From Streptomyces justiciae (GTDB taxonomy: Bacteria > Actinomycetota > Actinomycetes > Streptomycetales > Streptomycetaceae): a DNA stretch of 64,000 nt. Each line of letters opens with the position of its first letter. Within the stretch, counting starts at the first letter, position 1. The DNA is taken from the NCBI RefSeq assembly GCF_015163075.1, contig NZ_JADDXU010000025.1, forward strand, positions 1 through 64,000. The letters run 5' to 3'. A program made the translations under genes and the position numbers. The notes under the pieces were generated by a model, which saw nothing but the letters and a program-made list of their open reading frames with translations, was not told where the DNA came from and ran no database searches. Shown one piece after another: positions 24,560 to 32,615 of this stretch.

Positions 24560-25462
24560 ATGTCCTTCACCGTCACCGAGGTCCCCGGTCTGCCCGCCGG
24601 GTTCACCGACACCTTCACCAGCCGCACCGTCACCACCGACGACGGCCTGACCCTGCACGCCGTCGTCGGCGGCAGCGGCCCCGCCCTGCTGCTCCTGCCC
24701 GCCTGGCCCCAGTTCTGGTACAACTGGCGCCTCGTCATGCCCGCCCTGGCCGAGCACTTCACCGTCGTCGCCGCCGACGTCCGCGGCACCGGCGCCAGCG
24801 ACAAGCCCGCCACCGGCTACGACGGCGCCACCGCCGCCGACGACATGGCCGCCCTCATGACCGGCCTCGGCTTCGACCGCTTCGCCGTCGCCGGCTACGA
24901 CCACGGCCTCCTCGTCGGCCACGCCCTCGCCTCCAAGCACCGCGACCGCGTCACCCGTCTCGTGGTCGGCGAGGCGATCCTGCCGGGCTTCTCTCCGTCG
25001 CCGCCGCTGATGATGGACGCGGCCACCAACGAGTTCCTGTGGCACTTCGCCTTCAACAGCCTCGCCGAGATCAACGACCGCATGGTCGCCGGCCGCGAGG
25101 AGATCTACTACGGGCACCAGTTCACCTCCAAGGCCGCCCGCCCCGACGCCATCCCCCAGGACGCCATCGACGTCTACGTCGACGCGCTGCGCGACCCCGG
25201 CGCCCGACACGCCAGCTTCGAGGTCTACCGCCAACTCGGCGAGACCGCCGAGCAGTTCCAGCGCTGGCACAAGGAGGACGGCCCGCTGACCGTCCCGGTC
25301 CTGGCCATCGGCGGCGAGTACAGCACCGGCACCGCCCCGGCGGAGGACATGCGCAAGGTCGCCACCGACGTCACCGGCATCGTCATACCCGACTCCGGCC
25401 ACTTCCTCGCCGAAGAAGTCCCCGAGCCCCTCACCAAGGCCCTGCTGGACTTCCTCCGCTGA
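24560..25462 (+). CDS. Alpha/beta hydrolase, epoxide-hydrolase/haloalkane-dehalogenase-like
   Basis: A protein of 300 residues from ATG 24560, with AGGAAAGG upstream. The nucleophile elbow is A-G-Y-D-H-G-L, with Asp rather than Ser, as in epoxide hydrolases and dehalogenases. D-V-R-G-T-G-A-S-D-K-P follows the oxyanion region (L-P-A-W-P-Q), and a catalytic His sits in P-D-S-G-H-F-L. An MhpC-like esterase is less likely given the Asp. It faces the YdeI gene across the CGGATA operators, so it is probably induced when the 44-kb TetR protein is released. A strong terminator follows. Confidence 0.85.
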   Translation: MSFTVTEVPGLPAGFTDTFTSRTVTTDDGLTLHAVVGGSGPALLLLPAWPQFWYNWRLVMPALAEHFTVVAADVRGTGASDKPATGYDGATAADDMAALMTGLGFDRFAVAGYDHGLLVGHALASKHRDRVTRLVVGEAILPGFSPSPPLMMDAATNEFLWHFAFNSLAEINDRMVAGREEIYYGHQFTSKAARPDAIPQDAIDVYVDALRDPGARHASFEVYRQLGETAEQFQRWHKEDGPLTVPVLAIGGEYSTGTAPAEDMRKVATDVTGIVIPDSGHFLAEEVPEPLTKALLDFLR

Positions 25463-25471
25463 CCCCAACGA

Positions 25472-25507
25472 GCGGTGGCCGCTCGCACATACGCAAGCGG
25501 CCACCGC
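25472..25507. terminator. Bidirectional hairpin terminator
   Basis: A perfect 11-bp stem, GCGGTGGCCGC (25472-25482) with GCGGCCACCGC (25497-25507), and a 14-base loop. It lies between the converging hydrolase and LLM oxidoreductase genes. There is no U-tract, as is common in Streptomyces. Confidence 0.75.
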
Positions 25508-25577
25508 ACCGTCGCTCTAACCCCTACTCGGCGTTCACGACAGTGACGCCGTGAGAGTTGTTGTCGCCGACGAGACC

Positions 25578-26450
25578 TCACGTCAGCAGCGAAGCAAGCT
25601 TGCTCCAGGCCTCCCGCGGAAGGGTCTCTTGTGTTGGTGTGCTGCCGTCCACGATGTGGAGGGCCACGTGGTCCGCGCCCGCGGCGATGTACTCGTCGAT
25701 GCGGGCACGAATCCGGGTTTCGTCGCCCCAGGCGTAGACCGCGTCGATGAGGCGGTCGCTGCCGCCGTTCGCCAGGTCGTCCTCCGTGAAGCCGTTGCGC
25801 AGGAAGTTGTTGGTGTAGTTGGGGAGGGTCAGGTAGATGGCGAGGTAGTCGCGCGCCAGGGCACGGGCTCGGGCCGGATCGGACTCCAGGACCACCTTCA
25901 ACTCCGGGGCCAGCAGCGGGGTTTCGCCCAGGCGCTCGCGGGACGCGGCCGCGTGGTCGGCGGTGACCAGGTACGGGATGGAGCCGGCGGCGCGGTCCCG
26001 GGCGAGGTCGATGGTCTTCGGACCGAGGGCCGCGAGGAGGCGCCGGTCGGCGGAATGGCCCGCCTCGTCCAAGGCGTCCAGGTAGGACACCAAGGCCGAG
26101 TAGGGCCGCCGGTACTGCTCCGCGAACCCGGCGTGGCTGACGCCGAGGCCCAGGGCGAAGCGGCCCGGGTGGGCGGAGTCCAGTTCGGCGAAGCTCGCGG
26201 CGGAGGCGGCGGGCTCGTGCTCCCAGATGCTCTGGATGCTGGTGCCGACCACGATCCGGGACGTCGCCTCGACCAGCGGGACGGCGTCGCGGGCGGAGGT
26301 GTTGCCGCCGAGCCAGAGCGCCCCGTAGCCCAGTTCCTCCAACTCCGCGGCCACCTCCGCCAGTTCACCGTTGCGGGACGGGTCCGAGTAGCGCAGGCCG
26401 CTGCTCCAGATGCCGTACCGTCCGACGGTTTCCTTGAGGCTGTCGGTCAT
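25578..26450 (-). CDS. LLM-class (luciferase-like, probably F420-dependent) oxidoreductase
   Basis: A protein of 290 residues from ATG 26450; the open frame upstream of this is unrelated. TIM-barrel bacterial-luciferase fold: Y-G-I-W-S-S-G-L, then E-E-L-G-Y-G-A-L-W-L-G-G, V-V-G-T-S-I-Q-S-I-W and F-A-L-G-L-G-V-S-H. These resemble actinobacterial F420-dependent LLM proteins. The substrate is unknown. The ribosome site GGAGGG lies 12 bases upstream and is inside one arm of a long hairpin (26462-26510), so translation may be controlled by RNA folding. Confidence 0.87.
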   Translation of the reverse strand: MTDSLKETVGRYGIWSSGLRYSDPSRNGELAEVAAELEELGYGALWLGGNTSARDAVPLVEATSRIVVGTSIQSIWEHEPAASAASFAELDSAHPGRFALGLGVSHAGFAEQYRRPYSALVSYLDALDEAGHSADRRLLAALGPKTIDLARDRAAGSIPYLVTADHAAASRERLGETPLLAPELKVVLESDPARARALARDYLAIYLTLPNYTNNFLRNGFTEDDLANGGSDRLIDAVYAWGDETRIRARIDEYIAAGADHVALHIVDGSTPTQETLPREAWSKLASLLT

Positions 26451-26461
26451 GAGTGGCGTTT

Positions 26462-26510
26462 CCCTCCGGTCGGTGTGCGCTACGGCCGTACACCGACGAC
26501 AACCGGAGGG
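26462..26510 (-). promoter_or_regulatory. Nested hairpin covering the LLM gene ribosome-binding site
   Basis: Three nested inverted repeats: CCCTCCGGT/ACCGGAGGG (26462-26470 with 26502-26510), TCGGTGT/ACACCGA (26470-26476 with 26490-26496) and the inner palindrome TACGGCCGTA (26481-26490). Read on the minus strand, the last arm is the GGAGGG that would serve as ribosome site for the gene starting at 26450. It may be an RNA switch, or simply a terminator for the upstream nitroreductase gene. Confidence 0.5.
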
Positions 26511-26560
26511 TGCCGCCGGATCTTCCCACCCCTGCGCGGGACGGCGTATGCCTGCCCTGT

Positions 26561-27205
26561 TCACCAGGTGTCCCAGTGGAGCACCTCCTCCCTCGGGATG
26601 CGGCGGGCGGGGCGGAAGTCGGTGCCGAGGGTGAACGCCACGGGGATGAACGCCGCCTGCATGACGTCGTCGTAAGGAATCCCGAGGACGCGGGCCGACT
26701 CCTTCTCGTGGACGAGGTTGCCAGTGGTCCAGCAACTGCCGAGGCCGCGGGCCCGGGCGGCGAGCATGAAGCTCCACACAGCCGGGAGGATGGAGCCCCA
26801 TGTCCCGGCCTGCTTCAGGACGGACGCGTCGTCGGTGCGGCCTTCCACACAGGGCACGACGATCGCCGGGACCTCGTGGATGTGCTGGTAGAGATGGACG
26901 GCGCCGGAGTAGACCCGCTCCATGTGCGCCACGTCGGCTCGGCGTACGTCCCGTTCGGGGACGGGGTCGGAGACGCCCGGCGTGCGCACGCCGTCTCGCC
27001 ACACCTCGGCCAGCGCGGCCCGCCGCTCGGGGTCGGTGACGATCACGAAGTGCCAGCGCTGGCGGTTGCGGCCGGTCGGAGCCTGGACCGCCAAGTCCAC
27101 GCATTCCTCGAGCAGTTGGCGCGGCACGGGCCGGGTGAGGTCAAGGCGGTGCCGGACCGCCCGGGTGGTGGAGAGGAGCTCATCGGAAGACAGGTCGAGA
27201 GTCAT
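26561..27205 (-). CDS. Nitroreductase-family protein
   Basis: An FMN-dependent protein of 214 residues from ATG 27205. Motifs: T-T-R-A-V-R-H-R-L-D, then A-P-T-G-R-N-R-Q-R-W-H-F-V-I-V near the N-terminus (FMN phosphate contacts) and A-R-A-R-G-L-G-S-C-W-T-T. Family members reduce nitro groups, quinones or enones. It is divergent from an IclR gene with only 73 bp between, and the TTTCA-5-TGAAA repeat there is a likely operator. The LLM gene follows in the same direction. Confidence 0.87.
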   Translation of the reverse strand: MTLDLSSDELLSTTRAVRHRLDLTRPVPRQLLEECVDLAVQAPTGRNRQRWHFVIVTDPERRAALAEVWRDGVRTPGVSDPVPERDVRRADVAHMERVYSGAVHLYQHIHEVPAIVVPCVEGRTDDASVLKQAGTWGSILPAVWSFMLAARARGLGSCWTTGNLVHEKESARVLGIPYDDVMQAAFIPVAFTLGTDFRPARRIPREEVLHWDTW

Positions 27206-27249
27206 GCGTTGACCTTCGCGGAGTGCGCGGTGCGGCGACAACGCCGGAC

Positions 27250-27264
27250 TTTCACTGGATGAAA
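27250..27264. promoter_or_regulatory. Putative IclR-type operator
   Basis: TTTCA-CTGGA-TGAAA, a perfect inverted repeat with a five-base spacer, in the short gap between the divergent nitroreductase and IclR genes. Its size and AT-rich arms suit an IclR-family site. Confidence 0.5.
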
Positions 27265-27278
27265 ACGCGGGGTGCGAA

Positions 27279-27959
27279 GTGACCGAGAGCGTTGCCGGGC
27301 GGGTCTTCTCGGTGCTGGACGCGTTCGTGGGGGCGCCGGCCACACTACGGCTGACGGAGATCGCCCGCCGGACCGGGCTGCCGGTGCCGACGGCACTGCG
27401 GATGGTGCGAGAGCTGGTCGCGTGGGGCGGGCTGGAGCGGGCGACCGACGGCTCGTATCGCCTGGGCACCCGGATTCGCGCCATCGGCGCCGCGGCCCCG
27501 TGCCCGCGCGGCCTGCTCGACATCTCGCTCCCCGCCCTCCGAACACTCACAGCCCGCACCGGCGGCCACGCAGACATCGCCGTCCCCTCCGACGGCACGG
27601 CCCTGTGTCTGATCAGCGGCCAACGCCTGCCCCTGCACGCCACGTCGGCCGGCAAGATCCTCCTCGCCCACGGCCACGGCCCGCCGACGGAGGTACAGCG
27701 TCACACCCGTCACACGGTGACCACCCCGGGCACCCTCGCCACCCAGCTGATCCGCATCAGAGAGACCGGCCTGGCCACGGCCCACGAAGAGTACGCACTG
27801 GGTGAACTCTCCTTCGCGGCACCGGTATTGCGGAACGACGAGGCCGTGGCGGCGGTCTTCGTCACCCTGCCCACCAGCGCCCCGCACGTCCGCGTCGACA
27901 GCGCCCTCCGCGAGGCGGCCCACACCATCGGCCGAGGACTCGACGCCCCAGCGCGATAG
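27279..27959 (+). CDS. IclR-family transcriptional regulator
   Basis: A protein of 226 residues from GTG 27279. The N-terminal winged helix contains L-R-L-T-E-I-A-R-R-T-G-L-P-V-P-T-A-L-R-M, with Y-R-L-G-T-R at its end. The C-terminal GAF-like effector domain contains L-H-A-T-S-A-G-K-I-L-L and an E-E-Y-A-L-G-E motif followed by S-F-A-A-P-V, which are the usual IclR landmarks. It probably regulates the divergent nitroreductase. The effector is unknown. Confidence 0.9.
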   Translation: MTESVAGRVFSVLDAFVGAPATLRLTEIARRTGLPVPTALRMVRELVAWGGLERATDGSYRLGTRIRAIGAAAPCPRGLLDISLPALRTLTARTGGHADIAVPSDGTALCLISGQRLPLHATSAGKILLAHGHGPPTEVQRHTRHTVTTPGTLATQLIRIRETGLATAHEEYALGELSFAAPVLRNDEAVAAVFVTLPTSAPHVRVDSALREAAHTIGRGLDAPAR

Positions 27960-28047
27960 CCGACACTGGAACTCCATGCCGGGAAACGGGCCAGGTCCGC
28001 GAGAACGCAGGGGGAGGACGGGCGACCCAGGCTTGGAAGCATCCGGA

Positions 28048-28190
28048 GCATCCAGACGAAGGTGCGGCCGGCTGCCCAGTCCAGGAGCGGACGGGTCTTC
28101 CAGTGCAGTCCGTCCCTCCGGTGGTCGTCGGTGGCGTCCGGCGAGTTCACGACGGGCAGTTTCGGCAGGCCGAGCCAGGGTGCGATGCAG
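28048..28190 (-). pseudogene. Remnant of a HAD-family hydrolase gene
   Basis: In the 373-bp gap between the IclR and phosphotransferase genes, the minus strand reads I-A-P-W-L-G-L-P-K-L-P-V-V, then L-H-W-K-T-R-P-L-L-D-W-A-A-G-R-T-F-V-W. This is the characteristic C-terminal part of actinobacterial HAD-domain proteins, in which H-W-K-T-R-P-L precedes a W-(V/I)-D-D-E motif. The match stops after F-V-W, where the expected D-D-E is missing. No start and no N-terminal HAD motif are visible, so this is a decayed fragment. Confidence 0.6.
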
Positions 28191-28332
28191 TCGCTACATC
28201 AGGCTGCCCCGACACACGTGAGCAATGTCGATGGGCTCTCTGTTCGACGAGTTGGAGTCATGGAAACCGGTACTCGGCGCGATCCCTCGATCAGGAGCCT
28301 CATTCCCGAGGCCCAGCGGTAGCGTGATCAGC

Positions 28333-29148
28333 ATGACGGCTGAGGGCGGTACGGCAGAGGGTGAAGTCCTGGTCGGTGGCATGGTGAACGTGGGCGCGGT
28401 CGTCCGCCACGGTGCCCTGGTGGAACGCCCGGCGCCGCGCACCGCGCGCGCCCTCCATGCCCACCTCCTCGCGCTCAGGGCGCAGGGGTTCGACGCGGCT
28501 CCTAAGCCGATCCGTCTCAGCGACGACGGCCGCGAGCAGCTGTCCTTCGTCCCCGGCGACGTCCCTCTCCCCCCGTTTCCGCGCTGGGCGATGACCGAGG
28601 CCGCGTTGAGATCGGTGGGCAGCCTGTTGCGGCGTCTGCACGACGCGAGTGCGGCTATCGCGGTTGACGTATCCGCCGAGTGGCCGCGGTCTCTGTCCGA
28701 CCCGGAGGGAGGGACGATGCTGTGCCACAACGACGTGTGCCCGGAGAACGTCGTCTTCCGCGACGGGCAGGCCACAGCCCTGATCGATTTCGACCTGGCG
28801 GCTCCCGGCCGGCCCGTGTGGGACGTCGCCATGACCGCCCGCTACTGGGTTCCCATGCTCGATGCCACATCCGCGGCCGGGTTCTATCCGGCGGGGCTGG
28901 ACACCCCGGCACGACTGCGGGTCCTCGCCGACGGCTACGGCCTCTCCCCTCAGGAGCGCGCTGAACTGCCCGGCGTCATCGAACAGGCCACCGCATCCTG
29001 CCGGGCCTTCGTCGCTGACCGCGTGGCCCACGGTGACCCCGGCTACGTCCAGGCGCTGTCCGAGCGCGGCGGCTGGCGGCGTTGGGACCGCATCCAGGAG
29101 TGGCTGGTGGCTCAACGCGAGGTGTTCACGGCTGCCCTGTTGAAATGA
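28333..29148 (+). CDS. Phosphotransferase-family protein (aminoglycoside-phosphotransferase fold)
   Basis: A kinase-like protein of 271 residues. ATG 28333 is chosen, with GTG 28324 as an alternative; the 36 upstream codons are atypical. The catalytic loop reads L-C-H-N-D-V-C-P-E-N-V-V-F and the metal-binding Asp lies in L-I-D-F-D-L-A, both APH landmarks. The N-terminal ATP-binding lobe is compact. Many such proteins in Streptomyces phosphorylate unknown small molecules, so drug resistance should not be assumed. No clear partner genes. Confidence 0.85.
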   Translation: MTAEGGTAEGEVLVGGMVNVGAVVRHGALVERPAPRTARALHAHLLALRAQGFDAAPKPIRLSDDGREQLSFVPGDVPLPPFPRWAMTEAALRSVGSLLRRLHDASAAIAVDVSAEWPRSLSDPEGGTMLCHNDVCPENVVFRDGQATALIDFDLAAPGRPVWDVAMTARYWVPMLDATSAAGFYPAGLDTPARLRVLADGYGLSPQERAELPGVIEQATASCRAFVADRVAHGDPGYVQALSERGGWRRWDRIQEWLVAQREVFTAALLK

Positions 29149-29227
29149 GGGGCACGAGAAATGTCCGCCCTCCTTCAGGGATTCTGTGTTCGTTGCGAGC
29201 CTCCGTCAGCCGTGCTTGGCTCGCCCG

Positions 29228-29896
29228 ATGAACCTTCTGTTGACGGCGAGCGGCCTGAGTAACGAGACGCTGAGAGATGCCCTGCGGGACATGCTGGGCA
29301 GGCCGTTCGGATCGGCGAACGTCGTGTACGTTCCCACCGCATCGCTCGCCGAGCCAGGCGACCACAGCTGGTTCATCGCCGACATGAACCGGCTGCACGG
29401 CCTGGGCTGGCGGGAGTTCGACGTCCTGGAGCTCAACGGCCTGCCCCGGCAGACGGTGCTCGACCGGCTGCTCCACGCCGACGTCATCTACGTCGGGGGC
29501 GGCAACCACTACCACCTCGCGCGCAGCATCACCGGCAACGGCCTGGCCGACGGCTTCCTCAAGGCGCTGGAGAGCCGGGTCTACGTGGGATTCAGCGCCG
29601 GATCAATGATCTTCAGCCGTCATCTCACCGGCCACTCCGCCGACGTCATCGGCGACACCGCGGACCTCCACGTGCTCGGCACTGCGACCGTGGAGCCGCC
29701 GTTCGGGCTCTTCGACTGGTATCTCAAGCCTCACCTGTACTCACCGGACTTCCCCGAGCGGGACGACGCCTGGGCCGATCGCATCGCCGCGCGCGCCGAC
29801 TTCCCGATCTACTTCATCGACGACGCCACGGCCGTGCGTATCAGGGACGGCGAGCTGGATGTCATCTCCGAAGGCCGGTGGCGGTTCCATCCCTGA
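29228..29896 (+). CDS. Peptidase E-like (S51 family) protein
   Basis: A protein of 222 residues with a class I glutamine-amidotransferase-like fold. V-Y-V-P-T-A-S, then V-I-Y-V-G-G-G-N-H-Y-H-L and the nucleophile elbow G-F-S-A-G-S-M are the S51 pattern, with Ser as nucleophile. Aspartyl dipeptidase activity is the known role of PepE, but related proteins include cyanophycinases. ATG 29228 fits; the upstream 14 codons are not conserved-looking. No operon partner is evident. Confidence 0.87.
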   Translation: MNLLLTASGLSNETLRDALRDMLGRPFGSANVVYVPTASLAEPGDHSWFIADMNRLHGLGWREFDVLELNGLPRQTVLDRLLHADVIYVGGGNHYHLARSITGNGLADGFLKALESRVYVGFSAGSMIFSRHLTGHSADVIGDTADLHVLGTATVEPPFGLFDWYLKPHLYSPDFPERDDAWADRIAARADFPIYFIDDATAVRIRDGELDVISEGRWRFHP

Positions 29897-29943
29897 CCGT
29901 CCCCGGACGGGCAGCGCGGCATCCCCGTCACGAGGAGAGAAGT

Positions 29944-29967
29944 GTCACCTGGCGACCACCAGGTGAC
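29944..29967. promoter_or_regulatory. Inverted repeat upstream of the carboxylesterase gene
   Basis: GTCACCTGG (29944-29952) and CCAGGTGAC (29959-29967) form a perfect 9-bp inverted repeat with a six-base spacer, 108 bp before the carboxylesterase start. A further GCCAGGTGC half-site follows. It could be an operator for the carboxylesterase/MDR operon or a terminator for the preceding gene. Confidence 0.5.
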
Positions 29968-30074
29968 CGCTGCCCGCCAGGTGCTTCGGCGGTTCCGAGG
30001 CGACGATGTGAGAGCGAGCGATTCGCCTCCGACACACCTCGTGAAACTCCCGCCCCGCGCCGGAAGGACAGGCC

Positions 30075-31511
30075 ATGACCGCCACCGCACCCAAGGCACC
30101 CACCGCACCAGGAGTGCGGTCCTGGTGGGGAATCCCGTACGCCACCGCAGAGCGATACCGCCGGCCCGTGGTCGCGGGCTTCGATCCGGACCGCCCCTAC
30201 GACCGCAAGGGCGTCGTCGCCGTCCAGCCCGACAGCGGCGACTGGCTGGAGGCGGACAGCGGGATGGGCGAGGACTGCCTCAACCTGAACGTGTGGGCCC
30301 CCGAACAGCCGACTGCGGACGCACTGCCGGTGGCCGTGTACATCCACGGCGGTGGGTTCGAGTACGGCGCGAACACACAGATCACCTCAAACGCTTCCGG
30401 TCTCGCCGCGACGGGCCGCGTCGTCGCCGTGTCGATCAACTACCGGCTCGGTGCCCTGGGCGCCGTCTCGCTGTCGCAGTACGGCGGTGCTCTCGCCGAG
30501 GCCAGCAACCTCTGTCTGCAGGACGTCATCGCCGCGCTGACCTGGCTCAAGCAGAACATCGCCTACTTCGGTGGCGACCCCGGCAACGTCACCGTCCACG
30601 GCCACAGCGCCGGCGCCTTTTCCACCTTCGGGCTGCTCGGCGCCCCCGCCGCCAACGGCCTGTACCGGCGCCTGGCCGGATTCTCCGGAGGCCCCTCGCG
30701 TATCCAGCCGGCCTGGTGGGCCGAGGAACACGCGCACCGGTTCGTCACCGAACTCGGTGTCGCGGACAACCCCGAGAAGCTCCTCGGCCTCGACACGGCC
30801 GCGCTGGTGGCCGCCCTGCACAAGGTCACCCCGACCGACATCGGTATCCGCGGGGGGATGCTGAGCACGAGCATCGGCGTCGTTCTGGACGCCGGACAGC
30901 CCGGGGCGGTCCTGCGCGCCCACCCCATGGACGTCCTGGCCGCCGGTACGCACCGGGACGTTGACATCCTGCTGAGCGCGGCCAGCGACGAGATGGGCTG
31001 GTGGGTGGTGAACACCCCCGAGACATTCGACCCGCACACCGTCGAGGCCGTCGTCGACGAGATCGCGGCCTGGCGCATCCCCCGTACCCGGGCCCAGAAG
31101 ATCGTCGACGCCTACGACCGGGACGGCCGCACCCCGGCCGAAGTCCGCGCCGCCTACCTCACTGACTACGCCTTCGCCGTCTCGGCAGCCCGCGGCGCTT
31201 TGGCCCACGCCGCTGCGGGCGGCAACGCCCACCTCCTCCTGATCGGGCCGTCCGAGGGCGCGCCCGCCGTGCACGGCACCGAGATGTACGCCCTCGTCGG
31301 CCAGGAACAACCGGGCCGCAGCGCCGAACAGGCCGAGCGTGACACCCGTATCCGCGACATCGTGCTCGACTTCGCCACCGGCGAGCGGAACCGGCTGTGG
31401 CCCGCCGTCATCGACCGCCCCACCGCGGAAGGCGTCGGCAACCTCCCCCTTGAGGCCGGCGCGCACTACCAGGCCGTCCTCGACCGGTACGAGGGCATCG
31501 ACCGCCCCTGA
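30075..31511 (+). CDS. Type-B carboxylesterase
   Basis: A protein of 478 residues with the carboxylesterase B pattern: the N-terminal F-x-G-I-P-Y region as S-W-W-G-I-P-Y-A, the cysteine loop E-D-C-L-N-L-N-V-W, the oxyanion motif I-H-G-G-G-F, and the nucleophile elbow G-H-S-A-G-A in place of the more common G-E-S-A-G. The acid is likely in A-A-S-D-E-M and the His in A-V-H-G-T-E. There is no signal peptide. An MDR dehydrogenase follows 36 bp later, suggesting ester cleavage and then reduction or oxidation of the product. The family also includes p-nitrobenzyl esterases. Confidence 0.88.
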   Translation: MTATAPKAPTAPGVRSWWGIPYATAERYRRPVVAGFDPDRPYDRKGVVAVQPDSGDWLEADSGMGEDCLNLNVWAPEQPTADALPVAVYIHGGGFEYGANTQITSNASGLAATGRVVAVSINYRLGALGAVSLSQYGGALAEASNLCLQDVIAALTWLKQNIAYFGGDPGNVTVHGHSAGAFSTFGLLGAPAANGLYRRLAGFSGGPSRIQPAWWAEEHAHRFVTELGVADNPEKLLGLDTAALVAALHKVTPTDIGIRGGMLSTSIGVVLDAGQPGAVLRAHPMDVLAAGTHRDVDILLSAASDEMGWWVVNTPETFDPHTVEAVVDEIAAWRIPRTRAQKIVDAYDRDGRTPAEVRAAYLTDYAFAVSAARGALAHAAAGGNAHLLLIGPSEGAPAVHGTEMYALVGQEQPGRSAEQAERDTRIRDIVLDFATGERNRLWPAVIDRPTAEGVGNLPLEAGAHYQAVLDRYEGIDRP

Positions 31512-31547
31512 CGGCCAACGGCGTGCGAACTCGACAAGGAGCCGACC

Positions 31548-32570
31548 ATGAGCCACCCCGCACCAGCCGACCCCGCCGCACCGGCGACGATGCGTGCCAT
31601 CGTCATCACCCGGCCCGGCGGCCTTGACGCTCTGGAGATCAAAGAGGTGCCCGTACCCCCGCGCAAGCCCGGCTGGGTACGTATCAAGGTGAGGGCCTTC
31701 GGCGTCAACGAGTCCGAAGTCACCACCCGCAAGGGCGAGTCGGACGCGGAGGTCACCTACCCGCGCACCCCCGGCATCGAGGGCGTCGGCGTCGTCGATG
31801 AGGCCGATGCGGACAGCGGGCTGCGCCCGGGGCGGCAGGTCGCGACCATGATGGGCGGCATGGGCCGTTCCTACGACGGCGCCTACGCCCAGTACGTGAC
31901 GGTCCCCGCTGGTCAGGTCATCCCGTTCGAGACCAGCCTGCCGTGGGACGTGGTCGGCGCGCTGCCGGAGATGTTCCAGACCGCCTACGGCTCCCTGACC
32001 CGTGGCCTGGACCTCAGGCCCGGGCAGACGCTGCTCATCCGCGGCGGCACTTCCACGGTGGGGCTGAGCGCGGCGACGATGGCCAAGGAACTCGGCGCCA
32101 ACGTCATCTCCACCACCCGGAACCCCGAGCGCGCCGACGAACTGCGGGAGATGGGCGTCGACCACCCGATCACGGACGACGGGACGATCGCCGAGAAGGT
32201 CCGGGACCTCGCACCGGACGGCGTGGACGCCGCGCTGGAACTCGTGGGCTGCACCGTCTGGCCGGACACCTTCCATTGTGTCCGCGTACACGGCACCGTC
32301 TGCTTCACCGGCGCCCTGGGAGGCGGCTGGACCGTCCCCGACTTCACCCCGTTCATGATCCCCAGCGGGGTGCGGCTGACCAGTTACGCGGGCGAGGCCG
32401 CCGACCTGCCCGCCCAGGTGTTCCAGCAGCAACTCCAGGCCATCGCCGACGGCCGGCTCAACGTCCCGGTCGCGAAGTCCTACCGTGGTCTGGAGCAGGT
32501 GCGCGACGCCCAGGCCGACGTCGAGTCCGGGACGAGGCCAGGCAAGCACGTCGTGGTGCTCGACGGCTGA
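31548..32570 (+). CDS. Zinc-type alcohol dehydrogenase-like protein (MDR, quinone-oxidoreductase group)
   Basis: A medium-chain reductase of 340 residues. Residues 15-140 are a GroES-like domain (G-W-V-R-I-K-V-R-A-F-G-V-N-E-S-E, then P-G-I-E-G-V-G-V-V) and residues 150-270 are a Rossmann domain with L-I-R-G-G-T-S-T-V-G-L-S-A. The catalytic and structural zinc ligands of true ADH are absent, so it is probably a zinc-independent quinone- or enone-reductase type. ATG 31548 follows an AAGGAG. Co-oriented with the carboxylesterase and convergent with an AraC gene. Confidence 0.9.
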   Translation: MSHPAPADPAAPATMRAIVITRPGGLDALEIKEVPVPPRKPGWVRIKVRAFGVNESEVTTRKGESDAEVTYPRTPGIEGVGVVDEADADSGLRPGRQVATMMGGMGRSYDGAYAQYVTVPAGQVIPFETSLPWDVVGALPEMFQTAYGSLTRGLDLRPGQTLLIRGGTSTVGLSAATMAKELGANVISTTRNPERADELREMGVDHPITDDGTIAEKVRDLAPDGVDAALELVGCTVWPDTFHCVRVHGTVCFTGALGGGWTVPDFTPFMIPSGVRLTSYAGEAADLPAQVFQQQLQAIADGRLNVPVAKSYRGLEQVRDAQADVESGTRPGKHVVVLDG

Positions 32571-32615
32571 GACGGAGGGCTTGGACGGCGGTCCAACGCC
32601 CCCGCCGCCTTCCCC

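Noticed and set aside
30387..32549. 720-residue minus-strand frame opposite the carboxylesterase and MDR genes
   Set aside because: Both plus-strand genes have strong family motifs; the opposite frame is Gly/Val/Asp-rich antisense without motifs.
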